Source of the DNA: Lewinella sp041392765
GTDB lineage: Bacteria > Bacteroidota > Bacteroidia > Chitinophagales > Saprospiraceae
NCBI GenBank assembly: GCA_041392765.1
Contig: JAWKLL010000005.1
Span: 141,325 to 205,324 of the forward strand
Direction: 5' to 3'
DNA: 64,000 nucleotides
Numbering within the stretch: the stretch's first letter is position 1; each line of letters opens with the position of its first letter. The translations under genes were made by a program, and so were the position numbers. The notes under the pieces are model-generated. The model did no database searches and was not told the origin of the DNA. It saw only the letters and a program-made list of their open reading frames with translations. Of the stretch, positions 1 to 8,414 are shown piece by piece.

Positions 1-2335
1 CTTTCCAAGGCATGAATGCCACTTTCAAGTTTTGGCCTAGTGCTAATTCTCCGTTGTCTGTAGCGTAGCCGTCGCAAAGAATCTGCCCTTTCACCACACG
101 CATACCTTTCCGTACGATGGGTTTTAGGTTAATGCAGGTACCTTGGTTTGTACGGAGGAACTTAGTCAGGGTATAAGTTTTACGGTTATCCTCGAAGGAA
201 ACTAACTTTTCTTCTTCCGTACGGTCATAGCGGATAATGACCTCTGTCGCATCCACGTAGTCCACTACACCGTCTCCTTCTGCATTGATAAGCATCCGGG
301 AGTCACGAGCGACTTTGCCTTCCAATCCTGTACCAACGATAGGGGAACTAGGGCGAATCAACGGCACAGCTTGGCGCTGCATGTTAGATCCCATCAAGGC
401 CCGGTTGGCGTCGTCGTTTTCCAAAAATGGAATCATGGAAGCAGAAACCCCAACAATCTGGTTGGGTGCTACGTCCATGTATTGAAGCTCATCAGGAGTC
501 AATACAGGGAAATCACCATGTTCACGAGACTTTACGCGGTCATTTTCAAAAACACCTTCCTCATTTACAGGCGCATTAGCCTGTGCGATCCGCATATAGT
601 CTTCCCCCTCGGCAGAGAGGTAGATGGGGTCGCCACTCATGACTACTTGGCCATTTTCTACAGAGCGATAAGGCGTTTCCAAGAAGCCCATCTTGTTGAT
701 CTTCGCATGTACGCAAAGCGTAGAGATCAACCCGATGTTCGGCCCCTCTGGAGTTTCGATCGTACACAAACGCCCGTAGTGGGAATAGTGAACGTCACGA
801 ACCTCGAAACCAGCACGTTCTCGCGACAGACCACCAGGCCCCAGCGCAGAAATACGACGCTTATGCGTGATTTCAGACAGCGGGTTAGTCTGGTCTAGGA
901 ATTGTGACAACTGACTGGTGCCAAAGAAAGAGTTAATGACGCTAGATAATGTACGGGCGTTGATGAGGTCAACAGGTGTAAACACCTCGTTGTCGCGCAC
1001 ATTCATGCGTTCGCGAATGGTTCTTGCCATCCGTGCTAAACCTACACCAAACTGTGCGTACAACTGCTCACCTACGGTACGTACGCGGCGGTTTGACAAG
1101 TGGTCGATATCGTCGATTTCAGCACGTTGGTTCATCAAAGACACCAAATAAGAGACGATAGCGATGATGTCTTCTTTGGTCAACACCAATACTTCGTCTG
1201 AAGTGTCCATGTCCAACTTGCGGTTGATCTTGTAGCGGCCTACTTCCCCTAAGTTGTAACGCTTATCGGAGAAGAAGAGCTTGTCGATGATACCGCGAGC
1301 AGTCTCATCGTCTGGTGGATCAGTGCCACGCAATTGACGATAAATATGCTGAACCGCCTCCAATTCAGAACTGGAAGGGTCTTTTTGCAAAGTATTATAT
1401 ATAATGGAGTAATCCATTTCGATTTCATCCTTCTGAAGGATGATGGTATCCATGCCTGCGTTGAGGATCATCTCGATATTATCCTCATCAAGGATGATAT
1501 CGCGTTCAAGGATGATCTCATTACGTTCGATGGTAACTACTTCACCAGTGTCCTCATCTACGAAGTCCTCTGTCCAAGAGCGAAGCACGCGAGCAGCGAG
1601 CTTACGTCCGATGGCGTTTTCCAAACTCTCACGCGTAGCTGGTACTTCATCGGCCAAGTCAAAGAGGTCGAGAATAGCTTTGTCGGTATCGAAGCCGATC
1701 GCGCGCAATAGCGTAGTAACCGGGAATTTTTTCTTACGGTCGATGTAGGCATACATGACCGTATTGATATCGGTAGCGAACTCCATCCAGGCACCTTTGA
1801 AAGGAATAACTCTGGCTGAGTATATTTTGGTACCGTTGGGGTGGAAAGTCTGGCCGAAAAACACGCCTGGTGAGCGGTGTAGCTGAGAAACGATAACCCG
1901 TTCAGCCCCGTTGATAACAAAAGTACCTTTGGGGGTCATGTAAGGGATATTGCCTAGGAAAACATCCTGCACAATCGTTTCGAAATCGACGTGTTCCTCA
2001 TCGTTACACGACAACTTGAGCTTAGCCTTCAGCGGAACGCTGTAGGTGAGGCCGCGTTGGATACACTCATCAATAGAGTAGCGGGGCGGGTCAATAAAGT
2101 AATCGAGGAACTCAAGCACGAATATATTTCGCGCATCAGTAATAGGGAAATTTTCCTGAAACACTCGGTAGAGCCCTTCACTTATCCTATTTTCAGGCGT
2201 TGTTTCCAACTGGAAAAACTCCTGAAAAGACCTCAACTGGATTTCCAGCAAATCAGGCGAAGGAGAGCCTAACTTGATTTTGCCGAAGTTTACTCGAGCT
2301 TCTTCGGCTTTTAGCAGCTTGCCGTTTGACGTCAT
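1..2335 (-). CDS. rpoB: RNA polymerase beta subunit, 5' part (partial)
   Basis: Catalytic beta subunit of RNA polymerase. The first ~778 codons are present and the reading frame is open to the window edge, so the C-terminal part is missing. The start is the ATG at 2333-2335 (MTSNGKLLKAEEARVNFG). The rifampicin-binding segment lies around residues 465-505 and reads as wild type, with SQLSQFLDQTNPLSE followed by HKRRISALGPGG; the D, H and S positions most often mutated in resistant strains are unchanged. ETPEGPNIGLI follows. It is the downstream member of the rplKAJL-rpoB block and is separated from rplL by two hairpins. Confidence 0.98.
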   Translation of the reverse strand, partial: MTSNGKLLKAEEARVNFGKIKLGSPSPDLLEIQLRSFQEFFQLETTPENRISEGLYRVFQENFPITDARNIFVLEFLDYFIDPPRYSIDECIQRGLTYSVPLKAKLKLSCNDEEHVDFETIVQDVFLGNIPYMTPKGTFVINGAERVIVSQLHRSPGVFFGQTFHPNGTKIYSARVIPFKGAWMEFATDINTVMYAYIDRKKKFPVTTLLRAIGFDTDKAILDLFDLADEVPATRESLENAIGRKLAARVLRSWTEDFVDEDTGEVVTIERNEIILERDIILDEDNIEMILNAGMDTIILQKDEIEMDYSIIYNTLQKDPSSSELEAVQHIYRQLRGTDPPDDETARGIIDKLFFSDKRYNLGEVGRYKINRKLDMDTSDEVLVLTKEDIIAIVSYLVSLMNQRAEIDDIDHLSNRRVRTVGEQLYAQFGVGLARMARTIRERMNVRDNEVFTPVDLINARTLSSVINSFFGTSQLSQFLDQTNPLSEITHKRRISALGPGGLSRERAGFEVRDVHYSHYGRLCTIETPEGPNIGLISTLCVHAKINKMGFLETPYRSVENGQVVMSGDPIYLSAEGEDYMRIAQANAPVNEEGVFENDRVKSREHGDFPVLTPDELQYMDVAPNQIVGVSASMIPFLENDDANRALMGSNMQRQAVPLIRPSSPIVGTGLEGKVARDSRMLINAEGDGVVDYVDATEVIIRYDRTEEEKLVSFEDNRKTYTLTKFLRTNQGTCINLKPIVRKGMRVVKGQILCDGYATDNGELALGQNLKVAFMPWK

Positions 2336-2493
2336 GTGCAAATTGCGTTTTATGATTTCATCCGCAATGGCGGAGAAATGGTTTATCAGACCGTAAAGGG
2401 AGGGTTCGAACCATTGTAAGAACCGAGCCAACTAAGTGATACAATTTCACTACGAAAAAAGTTCACTTGGAAGGCAAAATAGTAAGACGACGA

Positions 2494-2587
2494 TAGGCTT
2501 AGCTAAGCGTTACCCGATAGCTAAGCCTAAACATGCTTCTAACCGGCAGGTTTTCCTTGTAAAAGGGCTGCCCGCCGGTTAGGAAGC
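2494..2587 (-). promoter_or_regulatory. Two tandem hairpins between rplL and rpoB
   Basis: On the transcribed strand rplL is followed by a stem built from 2535-2547 and 2574-2587 (13 bp with one bulge). A second, perfect 12-bp stem follows (2494-2505 with 2518-2529, TAGGCTTAGCTA and its complement). Neither is followed by a U tract, so a simple terminator is unlikely. In Escherichia coli the rplL-rpoB gap holds an attenuator and an RNase III processing site. By analogy, partial termination or processing is inferred here. Confidence 0.6.
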
Positions 2588-2601
2588 AAAATAGGAAGAA
2601 C

Positions 2602-2985
2602 TTACTTCAGTTCCACAGAAGCACCTGCTTCTTCCAATGCAGCCTTGATCTTCTCTGCATCAGCCTTAGGAACACCAGTTTTGAGGGTAGCCGGAGCACC
2701 ATCCACCATGTCCTTAGCCTCTTTCAGACCAAGACCCAGAAGTTCTTTCACTTCTTTCACTACTTTCAATTTAGCAGCACCACCAGAAGTCAGTACTACG
2801 TCGAAGTCGGTTTTCTCAACTACTTCTTCAGCACCACCGCCACCAGCAGCAGGGCCAGCAGCCACTGCTACCGCTGCAGCAGCAGGCTTGATACCGTAGT
2901 CTTCTTCCATGATTTTTGCCAACTCGTTTACATCTTTGATAGTAAGGTTGACGAGTTGTTCAGCAATTGCTTTAAGATCTGCCAT
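2602..2985 (-). CDS. rplL: 50S ribosomal protein L7/L12
   Basis: Stalk protein of the large ribosomal subunit that recruits translation GTPases. It has 127 residues, normal for L7/L12. An N-terminal dimerisation helix (MADLKAIAEQLVNL) is followed by an Ala/Gly-rich hinge near residues 35-50 and a C-terminal domain with GLGLKEAKDMVDGAP. The frame is open for 21 codons upstream, but the ATG at 2983-2985 gives the conserved N-terminus, so that start is used. It lies 111 bp downstream of rplJ, as in most bacteria. Confidence 0.97.
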   Translation of the reverse strand: MADLKAIAEQLVNLTIKDVNELAKIMEEDYGIKPAAAAVAVAAGPAAGGGGAEEVVEKTDFDVVLTSGGAAKLKVVKEVKELLGLGLKEAKDMVDGAPATLKTGVPKADAEKIKAALEEAGASVELK

Positions 2986-3096
2986 TGTAAAATTATTTGT
3001 AAGTGTTGGACGATTAAAATAATCGTGCGCGAACAGCTTGGAAGCCAAAAAATAAATGTTGATGACACTTTTTTGCCTGAGTGCCGACAGGGAGGT

Positions 3097-3621
3097 TTAT
3101 CCTCTTTCCTCCAACGCTTTGAGCAAGCCCATAACGGTGTTGCCACCAGATTGAAGGCCACCCAATACATTGCGGATAGGAGACTGTAGTAAACCGATCA
3201 ATTCGCCCAAAAGATCCTCTTTTGACTTGAGTTCTTTGAGTGTTTTGAGTTGGTCGTCACCCAAATAAACGGCTGTGTCGATATAGGCCGCTTTAAGGAT
3301 CGGACGTTCGTCTTTGCCACGAAAATCACTGATTACCTTGGCTGGCTCGTTAGCCACCGAGGTGAACATCAAAGCCGTTGCCCCTTTAAGGGCTTCATAG
3401 ACCGCTTTGTAGTTTTTCTCTTCTGGGAAAGAGTCCATCGCTTTGCGAACCAAGGAGTTTTTCACTACCTGCATTTCGATGCCTTTCTCAAAAAGCATAC
3501 GACGGAGTTTGTTAACCTGCTCCACGGTAAGTGTGGAAGCATCGGTAACGTAAAAGAATTCCGAATTAGACAACTTCTCTTTCAGCTCTTCTACGATAGC
3601 GCTTTTTTCTGCTTTAGTCAT
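3097..3621 (-). CDS. rplJ: 50S ribosomal protein L10
   Basis: L10 anchors the L7/L12 dimers to the ribosome. The 174 residues begin MTKAEKSAIVEELKEKL, and the family pattern of a conserved N-terminal half (VTDASTLTVEQVNKLRR, VVKNSLVRKAM) and a C-terminal helix that binds L7/L12 is visible. It sits 21 bp downstream of rplA and upstream of rplL. L10 usually represses its own operon by binding the leader; the site is not identifiable here. Confidence 0.97.
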   Translation of the reverse strand: MTKAEKSAIVEELKEKLSNSEFFYVTDASTLTVEQVNKLRRMLFEKGIEMQVVKNSLVRKAMDSFPEEKNYKAVYEALKGATALMFTSVANEPAKVISDFRGKDERPILKAAYIDTAVYLGDDQLKTLKELKSKEDLLGELIGLLQSPIRNVLGGLQSGGNTVMGLLKALEERG

Positions 3622-3642
3622 TGCGAGACAGTTTTAAGAAGT

Positions 3643-4335
3643 TTAACGGAATACTTTTGGATCAATTTTCACCCCTGGGCTCATCGTACTGGCGGTTGTA
3701 ATCGACTTTAGGTAGGTACCTTTAGCCGAAGAAGGCTTCATTTTCACCAGTGTTTGTACCAGTTCGGCAGCATTTTCTGCCAATTTTTCTGCGGAGAAAG
3801 AGGTACGCCCCACAGAGGAGTGAACGATACCAAACTTGTCCACACGGAAAGAAATCTTACCTCCCTTTACATCTGCTACGGCAGCGCCTACATTGGGGGT
3901 AACTGTTCCCGTTTTGGGGTTTGGCATAAGGTTACGAGGGCCGAGGATACGACCTAAACGGCCGATCTTAGCCATCACTTGAGGCATAGCGACAACTACG
4001 TCGAAGTCGGTCCAGCCACCTGCCACTTGGTTGATGAGTTCATCCAAGCCTACAAAGTCAGCACCTGCTTCTTTAGCTTCGGCTTCTTTGTCTGGCGTAC
4101 AGAACACCAGTACACGCTTTACCTTACCCGTACCGTGAGGCAATGTCACCGTACCACGCAACGCCTGATCGGCTTTACGAGGGTCGATACCAAGGCGGAC
4201 GTGCACATCAACGGACGCATCAAACTTAGCGAGGTTTACCTCTTTGACTAAGTTCATTGCTTCCGCCAAATCATAGAGCTTATTAGCGTCCACTTTCGTG
4301 TTGGCTGCTGCTCTCTTTTTGCTTAACTTGGCCAT
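3643..4335 (-). CDS. rplA: 50S ribosomal protein L1
   Basis: Forms the L1 stalk that helps release E-site tRNA. It is 230 residues, the expected length, with the conserved segments GTVTLPHGTGKVKRV and RLGRILGPRNLMPNPKTGTV. It lies between rplK and rplJ. The 109-bp gap to rplK contains a copy of the dispersed AGTAATTTGACGGAAATAA repeat. Confidence 0.98.
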   Translation of the reverse strand: MAKLSKKRAAANTKVDANKLYDLAEAMNLVKEVNLAKFDASVDVHVRLGIDPRKADQALRGTVTLPHGTGKVKRVLVFCTPDKEAEAKEAGADFVGLDELINQVAGGWTDFDVVVAMPQVMAKIGRLGRILGPRNLMPNPKTGTVTPNVGAAVADVKGGKISFRVDKFGIVHSSVGRTSFSAEKLAENAAELVQTLVKMKPSSAKGTYLKSITTASTMSPGVKIDPKVFR

Positions 4336-4400
4336 GAAAAAATATTTGAGGTTATACCGTCCCCGTTAAAGGGACTCCCTTCAGTGAATAATTAAAAGAC

Positions 4401-4447
4401 TTAGTAATTTGACGGAAATAAACTGTTTAATTTTATCCCGTCCCTTA
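4401..4447. repeat. Dispersed intergenic repeat, copy a (with hairpin)
   Basis: Contains AGTAATTTGACGGAAATAA and then a complementary arm ending ATCCCGTCCCTTA, so it can fold into a hairpin. The last three bases are the rplK stop codon read on the other strand. It is nearly identical over its whole length to the copy at 48046-48096, and shares the core with copies near 10597, 30441 and 35220. Confidence 0.75.
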
Positions 4448-4888
4448 CTCTTCCCAAGGAGGTGTGCCGCTAACAGTAACACCCATGCTACGTGCCGTAC
4501 CTGCTACCATTTTCATAGCAGATTCTTCGGTGAAAGCATTCAGGTCGGGCATCTTGTTTTCAGCGATTGCTTTTACTTGATCCCAAGTTACCGCACCTAC
4601 TTTGTTACGGTTAGGTTGTGCACTTCCTTTTTTGATTTTTGCAGCTTCCATCAACTGGATAGCAGCTGGAGGAGTCTTGATGACGAAGTCGAATGACTTG
4701 TCTTTATAAACAGAAATCACCACAGGTAACAACTTACCGGGTGTTTCTTGGGTTGCCGCGTTGAAACGCTTGCAAAACTCCATGATGTTTACCCCTTTAG
4801 AACCCAAAGCAGGACCTACTGGGGGAGCAGGGTTGGCTTGACCGCCTTTTACCTGCAATTTAATAAAAACTTCAACTTCCTTTGCCAT
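4445..4888 (-). CDS. rplK: 50S ribosomal protein L11
   Basis: Part of the GTPase-associated centre. It is 147 residues. The N-terminal domain has GGQANPAPPVGPALGSKGVN, with the prolines where thiostrepton-type antibiotics bind, and the C-terminal RNA-binding domain ends in ARSMGVTVSG. It lies 91 bp downstream of nusG. Its stop codon is embedded in dispersed repeat copy a. Confidence 0.98.
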   Translation of the reverse strand: MAKEVEVFIKLQVKGGQANPAPPVGPALGSKGVNIMEFCKRFNAATQETPGKLLPVVISVYKDKSFDFVIKTPPAAIQLMEAAKIKKGSAQPNRNKVGAVTWDQVKAIAENKMPDLNAFTEESAMKMVAGTARSMGVTVSGTPPWEE

Positions 4889-4979
4889 TGCATTTTTGCT
4901 TTTCGGAAACCTGCGCTTATAGATGATACTTGTTCTACAAGAACCCCTCCTATACCGCTTTTTCCTACCTCAATAAATA

Positions 4980-5528
4980 TTAAGAGGTCTTTTCAACCTG
5001 CATGAAATTCAATTCTACTTCCGTACCCCTGCCAAAAATTTTCACGATCACTTTCAGCTTCTTCTTCTCCTCATTCACTTCTTGTATGTCACCAATAAAC
5101 TCATTGAACGGCCCGTCAATGATTTTAACCGTTTCTCCAACAATGAATGGTTCGATAAGTGATTCGCCAATATCCTGAGAGTCATCTACTTTACCCAACA
5201 TGCGGTTGGCTTCCGACTCTCGCATCGGGATAGGTTCGTTTTTTCCCAAAAAGTGGATAACATTGGGCACATTGGCTATAGCCTGCACAATTTCTCCTGT
5301 AAATTTGGCGGGCAGTGCCTCAATAAGGATGTAACCGGGGAGTATGTTCCGCTCGGATATTACCTTTTTGCCATTACGGATTTTATATACTTTCTCTGTG
5401 GGAACCAATACTTGGGTGATGAAATCGCTCCATCCCGCACGTTGAACTTCCAGCTCAATGCGTTCTTTGATTTTGCGCTCTTTCCCGCTAATTACCCGCA
5501 AAGAATACCACTTTTTGTCTTCAGACAT
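4980..5528 (-). CDS. nusG: Transcription termination/antitermination factor NusG
   Basis: Binds RNA polymerase and links transcription to Rho or translation. The 182 residues have an N-terminal NGN domain starting KKWYSLRVISGKERKIKERIE, with LPGYILIEA, and a C-terminal KOW domain (VGETVKIIDGPFNEFIGDI). It is encoded between secE and rplK, the classical order, and no insertion is seen between the two domains. Confidence 0.97.
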   Translation of the reverse strand: MSEDKKWYSLRVISGKERKIKERIELEVQRAGWSDFITQVLVPTEKVYKIRNGKKVISERNILPGYILIEALPAKFTGEIVQAIANVPNVIHFLGKNEPIPMRESEANRMLGKVDDSQDIGESLIEPFIVGETVKIIDGPFNEFIGDIQEVNEEKKKLKVIVKIFGRGTEVELNFMQVEKTS

Positions 5529-5545
5529 CGTACTGAATCAATTTC

Positions 5546-5734
5546 TTAAAGTCCGTAAATCAACCCTGTGCCGTACTTGGAAATGGCATCCATGACCAAG
5601 ATCAGCAAAGCGAAGATGATAGAGGCTACCAACACCAAGATAGTATGGCTCTGAAGGCTTGACCAGCTTGGCCAGCTTACCCTATGAACCAACTCGTTGT
5701 AGCTCTCGGAAAAATAAAGTTTGATCTTATCCAT
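5546..5734 (-). CDS. secE: Preprotein translocase subunit SecE
   Basis: Small essential subunit of the SecYEG translocon. The frame is open upstream to 5866, but that stretch overlaps the tRNA-Trp gene. The ATG at 5732-5734 gives a 62-residue protein with an amphipathic N-terminus (YNELVHRVSWPSW) and one membrane helix (TILVLVASIIFALLILVMDA), which is the single-helix form of SecE. It lies 17 bp before nusG. Confidence 0.93.
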   Translation of the reverse strand: MDKIKLYFSESYNELVHRVSWPSWSSLQSHTILVLVASIIFALLILVMDAISKYGTGLIYGL

Positions 5735-5816
5735 TATCGTACGTTCTACATCTTCTAAATAGAAGTAAATCTGCCATCCAAACCCGAAGATTATGGGGCA
5801 ACAAATTTGCTCTCTG

Positions 5817-5889
5817 CACGGGTGGAGGGGCTCGAACCCCCAGCCTACGGTTTTGGAGACCGTCACTCTACCAATTGAGCTACACCCGT
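5817..5889 (-). tRNA. tRNA-Trp (anticodon CCA)
   Basis: A 73-nt cloverleaf with acceptor ACGGGTG paired to CACCCGT, discriminator G, and an anticodon loop CTCCAAA giving CCA. The 3' CCA tail is not encoded. It lies between tuf and secE, the usual position in Bacteroidota. Confidence 0.96.
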
Positions 5890-6032
5890 AACTAATAACC
5901 TAAACTACTCTCTTTCCCAAACATGGCTTTCACGATAGGAAAAGAGAGATTTTCAAGATGAGAAAATCGGAAGGCGATAAATAAACCACCTTCCGATCTC
6001 TATTTTATCGCAGAAATTAACAGCTTATGCTA

Positions 6033-7229
6033 TTATTCTAAGATTTCAGTTACCTGACCTGCGCCTACGGTACGGCCACCTTCACGAATCGCGAAACGAA
6101 GACCTTTGTCCATGGCGATGGTGCTCAACAGAGTTACTTCCAAAGTAACGTTGTCACCAGGCATTACCATTTCTACACCGTCTGGCAATTTAACATCACC
6201 AGTAACGTCCGTAGTACGGAAGTAGAACTGAGGGCGGTATCCGTTGAAGAATGGCGTGTGACGGCCACCTTCGTCTTTACCCAAAACGTAAACTTCGCAC
6301 TTGAACTTCTTGTGAGGAAGGATAGACTTAGGCTTGCAGATTACCTGTCCACGCTTGATGTCATCTTTGTTGATACCGCGCAACAACAAACCAGCGTTAT
6401 CACCAGCTTCGCCGCGATCCAACAATTTGCGGAACATTTCCACACCTGTGATAGTAGAAGTCAAAGGCTTCTCGCCTTCTTTCATCATACCAACGATCTC
6501 GACAGGGTCACCTACGTTGATCACACCGCGCTCGATACGACCCGTAGCAACTGTACCACGACCTGTGATAGAGAAAACGTCTTCGATAGGCATCAAGAAA
6601 TCCATATCAACGGCGCGAACAGGCTCTGGAATATGCTCATCTACTGCGGCCATCAGATCTAAGATCTGCTGCTTAGCAGTAGCATCTCCTTCGAGCGCTT
6701 TCAATGCAGAACCCTTGATTACAGCAGCGTTGTCACCATCGTATTCGTAAGAGCTCAACAATTCGCGAACTTCCATGTCAACGAGTTCCAACATTTCTTC
6801 GTCGTCCACCAAGTCAACTTTGTTCATGAAGACTACGATGTTAGGTACACCTACCTGACGAGCCAAAAGAATGTGCTCGCGCGTCTGAGGCATAGGGCCG
6901 TCAGTAGCAGCACACACAAGGATAGCACCGTCCATCTGGGCAGCACCCGTAACCATGTTCTTTACGTAATCCGCGTGACCAGGACAGTCAACGTGAGCGT
7001 AGTGACGGTTAGCAGTTTCGTATTCTACGTGAGCAGTGTTGATCGTGATACCACGCTCTTTTTCTTCAGGAGCACCATCGATAGAATCGTAATCCGTTTT
7101 CTTTGCCAAGCCCTGTTCTGACAATACAGAAGTAATTGCAGCAGTCAGCGTAGTTTTACCGTGGTCTACGTGGCCGATGGTACCGACGTTAACGTGAGGT
7201 TTGGTCCTCTGGAAAGTTTCCTTAGCCAT
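6033..7229 (-). CDS. tuf: Elongation factor Tu
   Basis: GTPase that delivers aminoacyl-tRNA to the ribosome. It has 398 residues. The G1 motif GHVDHGKTT is at 19-27, followed by DCPGH and NKVD for nucleotide binding. Domains 2 and 3 run to the end (GAGQVTEILE). The gene is flanked by four tRNA genes upstream and tRNA-Trp downstream, and the cluster is probably transcribed together. Confidence 0.99.
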   Translation of the reverse strand: MAKETFQRTKPHVNVGTIGHVDHGKTTLTAAITSVLSEQGLAKKTDYDSIDGAPEEKERGITINTAHVEYETANRHYAHVDCPGHADYVKNMVTGAAQMDGAILVCAATDGPMPQTREHILLARQVGVPNIVVFMNKVDLVDDEEMLELVDMEVRELLSSYEYDGDNAAVIKGSALKALEGDATAKQQILDLMAAVDEHIPEPVRAVDMDFLMPIEDVFSITGRGTVATGRIERGVINVGDPVEIVGMMKEGEKPLTSTITGVEMFRKLLDRGEAGDNAGLLLRGINKDDIKRGQVICKPKSILPHKKFKCEVYVLGKDEGGRHTPFFNGYRPQFYFRTTDVTGDVKLPDGVEMVMPGDNVTLEVTLLSTIAMDKGLRFAIREGGRTVGAGQVTEILE

Positions 7230-7332
7230 CAGTTGAGTTTTTTGGAAACAAGTTTAAAAATTAATGATCCATTTGGTTCGGGAAGCAACCGACACCGGCC
7301 GACCCGGCCACGCACAAACGTGGCTGCAATAG

Positions 7333-7404
<72 letters not shown>

Positions 7405-7486
7405 AAGAACTATTGTTCATCACAGGGCAGAGGACTTTGTCGATCTTTCCTGGTTCTATTTCAATATCCTACTTTATGTAGAAAAG

Positions 7487-7559
7487 AGCGGAAGACGAGA
7501 CTCGAACCCGCGACCCTCAGCTTGGAAGGCTGATGCTCTACCAACTGAGCTACTTCCGC
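7487..7559 (-). tRNA. tRNA-Gly (anticodon TCC)
   Basis: A 73-nt cloverleaf. The acceptor GCGGAAG has a TCTTCCGC-type 3' arm, the anticodon stem is TCAGC/GCTGA and the loop CTTCCAA gives TCC. CCA is not encoded. Second-to-last tRNA before tuf. Confidence 0.95.
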
Positions 7560-7623
7560 TTGTATTGGCAGTGTATAATAAGGTGTGCAACTTTTTGAAC
7601 AACTTATCTTCACTTCCAGTTCG

Positions 7624-7705
7624 TGGGGGTGATAGGATTCGAACCTATTCAGCCTAAGCAACAGATTTACAGTCTGCCCCGTCTCTCCAACTTCGGCGCA
7701 CCCCC
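7624..7705 (-). tRNA. tRNA-Tyr (anticodon GTA)
   Basis: An 82-nt class II tRNA with a long variable arm, acceptor GGGGGTG, and anticodon loop CTGTAAA giving GTA. CCA is not encoded. Confidence 0.95.
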
Positions 7706-7757
7706 TTTCAAAGAACAAGAAATGAGAAAAATCCTTCGATTTTCCTCATTTTCAAAG

Positions 7758-7830
7758 AGCCAGCAGAGGGACTCGAACCCCCGACCAGCTGATTACAAAT
7801 CAGCTGCTCTACCAACTGAGCTATGCTGGC
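7758..7830 (-). tRNA. tRNA-Thr (anticodon TGT)
   Basis: A 73-nt cloverleaf. The acceptor GCCAGCA pairs with TGCTGGC and the loop TTTGTAA gives TGT. It is the first gene of the tRNA-tuf-secE-nusG-ribosomal block and is read from a promoter in the AT-rich stretch upstream. Confidence 0.95.
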
Positions 7831-8004
7831 GTATTGGCTAATTATTGCCCACTACTTTGGTAGCTTACATTAAATAGCTAGTTTCATTATGCCCAAGTTT
7901 TTTGAAGCAATTCTACCTTATTATTAGGTAGCATTTTCGTCATTTTCAACTGCCTTTGCAGCCTTTCAAGGGCGTGTTTTGAGATCATTTTCTCAAAGCG
8001 ATTG

Positions 8005-8012
8005 CAAAGATA
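8005..8012 (-). promoter_or_regulatory. Probable -7 box for the tRNA-tuf-rpoB block
   Basis: Read on the minus strand this is TATCTTTG, an exact match to the Bacteroidota core TAnnTTTG, about 175 bp upstream of tRNA-Thr. The -33 box is not clear: several T-rich stretches are present but no well-spaced TTG. The gap 7831-8190 otherwise holds only AT-rich DNA. Confidence 0.5.
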
Positions 8013-8191
8013 TAGCTATTTGACAAAACAAAAAACTTTTGCAATTATTTTTTTCAGCAAAGGAGGCAGTTTTTTTCACTACCTCGCTTTTTTACTTAAA
8101 AAGTACGCAAAGGTATGGAGAATAATTCAATATAACATGAAAAAGTTCCCTTTTTTAGTAACAAAAGAGCGGTGATAATTAAAAAAAATAG

Positions 8192-8231
8192 AAAATCCCC
8201 GGTACCCCTCGTCAAGGGCATCGGGGATTTT
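8192..8231 (-). terminator. Intrinsic terminator of the PorE-like gene
   Basis: AAAATCCCCG pairs with CGGGGATTTT, and read on the minus strand the stem is followed by CTATTTTTTTTAA. It lies about 180 bp beyond the stop at 8415. The intervening 8240-8400 is GC-rich, with no gene recognised. Confidence 0.75.
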
Positions 8232-8414
8232 GTATAGGGATTCAAATATCTTTGGTTCTTTGACAAATCTAGTGGTCGTACTGGGCTAGCGATGTGCAGC
8301 AGTGGCAGCTTTTAGCTGACAGACCCGGGTTTGCCGGGGCCGAGCGAATAGCGAGCTGCGAAACGTAGCGACCCGAAGGGTAGCCTCCACTAAAAAAGTC
8401 AAAGAGTCATATCT

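Noticed and set aside
285..2272. Open frames on the plus strand opposite rpoB
   Set aside because: They are antisense to the conserved rpoB frame and have no known family; rpoB itself explains the region.
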